Source of the DNA: Romanomermis culicivorax
Taxonomy: Eukaryota > Nematoda > Enoplea > Mermithida > Mermithidae
Reading direction: 5' to 3'
DNA length: 64,000 nucleotides
NCBI GenBank assembly: GCA_963922205.1
Contig: CAWUHX010000251.1
Coordinates: 1 to 64,000, forward strand
Shown: one piece after another, positions 61,421 to 64,000 of the stretch
Layout of the letters: each line of letters opens with the position of its first letter
Position numbering within the stretch: the stretch's first letter is position 1
The notes under the pieces: model-generated
What the model saw: only the letters and a program-made list of their open reading frames with translations
What the model was told of the DNA's origin: nothing
The model's database searches: none
Translations under genes and position numbers: made by a program

Positions 61421-61711
61421 AAAATTCGAATATTTCGTTTTGATCATCAAGATATATCGAACATTACTGAATTGATTCGTCGAGATATTGAAAGTCCGAC
61501 TCAGAGAAATTGGACTTCCAGTGATTTTGCAAGTTTACATTACTATACGGTACTATTCTTGTGGGACATGTCAAATGGTAATCGGTGGCAGATATTATTA
61601 GTCAACCAACAGCATGTCGAACAATTCATAAAGTTACTGCCGCAATTTTATGTCATGTACCACAGTATATCAGTTTCCAAATGGAAATCAAGTTCAAAAA
61701 GTGAAATCTGA
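61421..61711 (+). CDS. Unidentified protein segment
   Basis: Open frame of about 95 codons with no ATG at its start, so it could be an exon (a long T run at 61411-61420 precedes it) or a transposon remnant. Contains DISNITELIRRDIESPTQRN, SLHYYTVLFLWDMSNGNRWQ and VNQQHVEQFIKLLPQFYVMY. The mix of aromatic and charged residues is protein-like. A second open stretch at 61747-61986 (RKEFVRRAHSAVLVAEFYDR) may belong to it. I do not recognise the family. Confidence 0.35.
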   Translation, partial: KIRIFRFDHQDISNITELIRRDIESPTQRNWTSSDFASLHYYTVLFLWDMSNGNRWQILLVNQQHVEQFIKLLPQFYVMYHSISVSKWKSSSKSEI

Positions 61712-62551
61712 TTTCACTCAAAAGCTGGTTTTTCTGCTAGGCATTCATGTTTTTCCCTAAAACTTTGGCATATGTGAGGAAGGAATTCGTCAGACGTGCT
61801 CACTCTGCTGTTCTAGTAGCTGAGTTCTATGATAGAAGTTTAAAATTATTTTGTTACTCTAGGTGTAGTCGTTGCCCTGTTGTTTCCCTTCTTTCTGATT
61901 ACATTGCAACGATTATTGCTTCCCCATCAGCTGTAAATCTTGGTCTGATGCTCGTTATGCTGATCAGGAACCAACGTGATATATGACTATTAGTTTATTA
62001 GAAAATGCCCCAATGGGACAGAAAAAAGAAGAATATACTTGCTTGGATAGTTGCCAAGCCAGAAAAAGAAGTGGATTAGATTTCTGAGAACTTGGGTTGA
62101 AGTTGGAAAGAAATCACTCGTTAAATTGGATTTTATTCTATCTCAACAAAATTTTCCATGTCTGTGAAAAAGTACATTCTGCAGCATCGTGCGTTTTGAT
62201 TTCCCCTGGCATCAACTACAATAACATTTTTCTATATGAAAATTATATGCACATGACTTCAAATGTAAAGAAATGGTAAACCAATAGCATTCTAACTCAC
62301 GGCCGATTCAAAACTTCTGCCTGTCACACTAGCTGAAAAATGGTGGTGGCATACATATTATAGTCATTTTCAGAACTATAAAGAAACATGAGATTGGTTG
62401 CACTAACCCAAGATGAAGATAATCTCAACATCTATATTAAATTGATGATCCTGAGTTTGAGCCAATCGAAATGTCCAAATTATTTTCTTCCAGTGCACAA
62501 ACAAAACTCACTTCAAGATTAACTAATACTGAGGTTTGTTTGAGTTCGAGT

Positions 62552-62980
62552 TTAGGAATTGCAGACATTTTTATATTTATTTGCTTTAGAGATAAGAAAA
62601 TTATGCCAAAACATTAGTGCAACCCAACAGCTCGAGCTGGGGATAATCTCTACATCGAGCTCGTTGCTGATTTGCTGGTATAATTGGTTTTGAAGTTCGG
62701 CCACTGTAGATTCAAGCTTTTTTATCTTTGAATCGGATGCTAGAAGAGAAATAGAATTTGAAGGTTGCATAGGATTATACAAATTATCCCAAATGATTCT
62801 CGATTCTACAAAACAAGCATCAGAGAGTGCACTAGATAAAGAAGCATATTTGTTATTCTTAATGGCATCATAAATTTGAGTTTTTAATCCACGTAGAAAT
62901 ATAGGTTTGATTATGGACTGTTTTGAATGCTCATCAAAGTTGGGATAAGCAGAATTGGACAATTTTCTCAAAGCATCATA
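62552..62980 (-). pseudogene. gag: Element D gag, capsid C-terminal fragment
   Basis: Same lineage as the Gag of A and C: SNSAYPNFDEHSKQSIIKPI, LRGLKTQIYDAIKNNKYASL, SDACFVESRI. Same frame as the fragment upstream, separated by an in-frame TAG near 63008. After a short coiled coil (KIKKLESTVAELQNQLYQQI) the similarity ends before any zinc knuckle, so the copy is truncated there. Confidence 0.75.
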
Positions 62981-63184
62981 ATATTCTGTTACTGTTTCAG
63001 CAGGGTACTATTTTCGATCAATGATTAAAAGTTGTTGGATGTCCGAATCACGATCAACAGGGTACAAGTCTTGTGATGCCGTTTTGAAATCATTATAGTT
63101 ATTTGGAGGGTTTGGACGCACTTTTATGACTCGGAAAGAAGCTTGGGCTGTTCCTGTTAAATGAGCTTCTAAATATGCTATTTT

Positions 63185-63628
63185 TTACTCATCTTTATCG
63201 TCAGAAACGCCTTGTAAACGCATGTAATGTTCAAGTCTATCAAAAAATCCAGTCAGGTCTTCCTCAATAGCCCCTGAGAAAGAGGTTGGAGGTCTGATTG
63301 AAAAAATAGGATTAAAACACAGTGATCTTTTAATATCAGCCGTTCTTTCTGCTAGATCTAGATTTTCGAATTTGACATCTAATTGTTCTAGACGTTGATC
63401 AATAGGTTTAAGGATCCCTCTGAATGAATGCCGAATAGCAGCTTCTAGTGTATTTGGGTCTAATCCCATTTCAGGGTTTAGAATATATTTGTCTTTAAGA
63501 ATTGATAATTTTGCTCGATCAATAATGTCTTGATATTCGTCAAAAAGAGTAAGATTTGGTTCCTGATTTCTTTGTGTATATAGGGATTTTGAGCGCCTAG
63601 TATGATATAGATTATCCAAATTTAGCAA
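63185..63628 (-). pseudogene. gag: Element D gag, N-terminal and capsid fragment
   Basis: Frame from 63628 (TTG, no ATG) with DQRLEQLDVKFENLDLAERT, FNPIFSIRPPTSFSGAIEED and LTGFFDRLEHYMRLQGVSDD, matching FTG....FSEWNKRLEQFMALQG in C. Ends at TAA (63187-63185); the capsid continues in the same frame (AYLEAHLTGTAQASFRV). Confidence 0.75.
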
Positions 63629-64000
63629 CTTTGAAAATTCACGTAAACGAATAAGAAAAATAAAAAAAATGAAAATTAAATTATATTAATTAAGAAACAG
63701 AAAATACAGTAATAGGAAAATACAAATAAAAAAGAAAAAGAATAAAATAGGTAAATACAAGGAAACAATGATACGAACACCAAGCACCGTCTCTTTGATG
63801 TGGTGGATAGAGTGAAAAAACAAGTGTTATGTAGGTAAATTTAAAATTCGTCGTATAGACGTGTAGAAAATATCATCGGATTGATCGGTTGCGTCGAGAA
63901 ACAAATGTCGCCACTGTATAGTGTGATAGAGAAACAAGAAAAGAGAAGAAAAATACGTACAGAATACGTTGATAACTGAATTTTGCTGAGGTCAATAAAA
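63629..64000 (-). other. Element D leader and possible 5' LTR edge
   Basis: A-rich leader upstream of the D gag. On the minus strand CACTATACAGTGGCGACATT (about 63903-63922) looks like an LTR end followed by a TGG-type primer site. The LTR itself would lie at the right edge and beyond the window, so this cannot be confirmed here. Confidence 0.35.

Overview
The window looks like nuclear DNA of an invertebrate metazoan. Two host genes with short introns are readable on the minus strand: a methionine adenosyltransferase (S-adenosylmethionine synthase) gene that runs off the left edge (188-2849), and a complete-looking elongation factor 2 gene in at least 15 exons (8024-12915). Both read cleanly in the standard code. 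Introns are mostly GT-AG, several acceptors end in AAG, and eEF2 has one GC-AG intron. A third host-type locus (about 20.7-21.7 kb) has phase-consistent exon chains on both strands and I could not identify it. Bases 17-41 match the SMART cDNA/PCR primer, so the left edge is probably an amplification or assembly artefact.

From 13 to 26 kb the DNA is gene-poor. It is filled with dispersed G-run repeats, hairpins and short non-autonomous DNA elements, several with clear terminal inverted repeats and target-site duplications: 16679-16997 (8-bp TSD), 18415-18755 (6-bp), 19178-20268 (TA) and 24543-25467 (3-bp).

The right half is mostly LTR retroelements of Ty3/Gypsy type. Element A (26810-48920, plus strand) has 837- and 807-bp LTRs and a 4-bp TSD (TTGG). 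It is split by element B (about 32414-45304, minus strand). Element C (50315-59592, plus strand) is a relative of A, and a decayed gag of the same lineage (element D) lies at 62552-63628. A and C share an unusual layout: gag with four zinc knuckles, then a membrane glycoprotein (envelope-like), then protease, RT, RNase H and integrase. The glycoprotein lies between gag and pol, and in A its transmembrane end is in the same uninterrupted 642-codon frame as the protease. All copies carry stops and frameshifts, and A has also lost its protease and integrase catalytic residues.

Element B is a different Gypsy lineage. Its gag-pol keeps its catalytic motifs. Downstream of integrase it carries an accessory frame of about 1,400 codons with a DEDDy-type 3'-5' exonuclease domain (all five motif residues visible), followed by a long low-complexity, coiled-coil and basic region. 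Four of the six stops in B are TGA. No LTRs are visible at B's borders and its accessory frame is cut by the left border, so the way it integrated is unclear. The exonuclease-bearing element and the gag-env-pol layout are the best candidates for something undescribed.

Between the elements lie minisatellites, two of which recur in inverted orientation on the two sides of element A, and an AT-rich simple array that element C interrupts.
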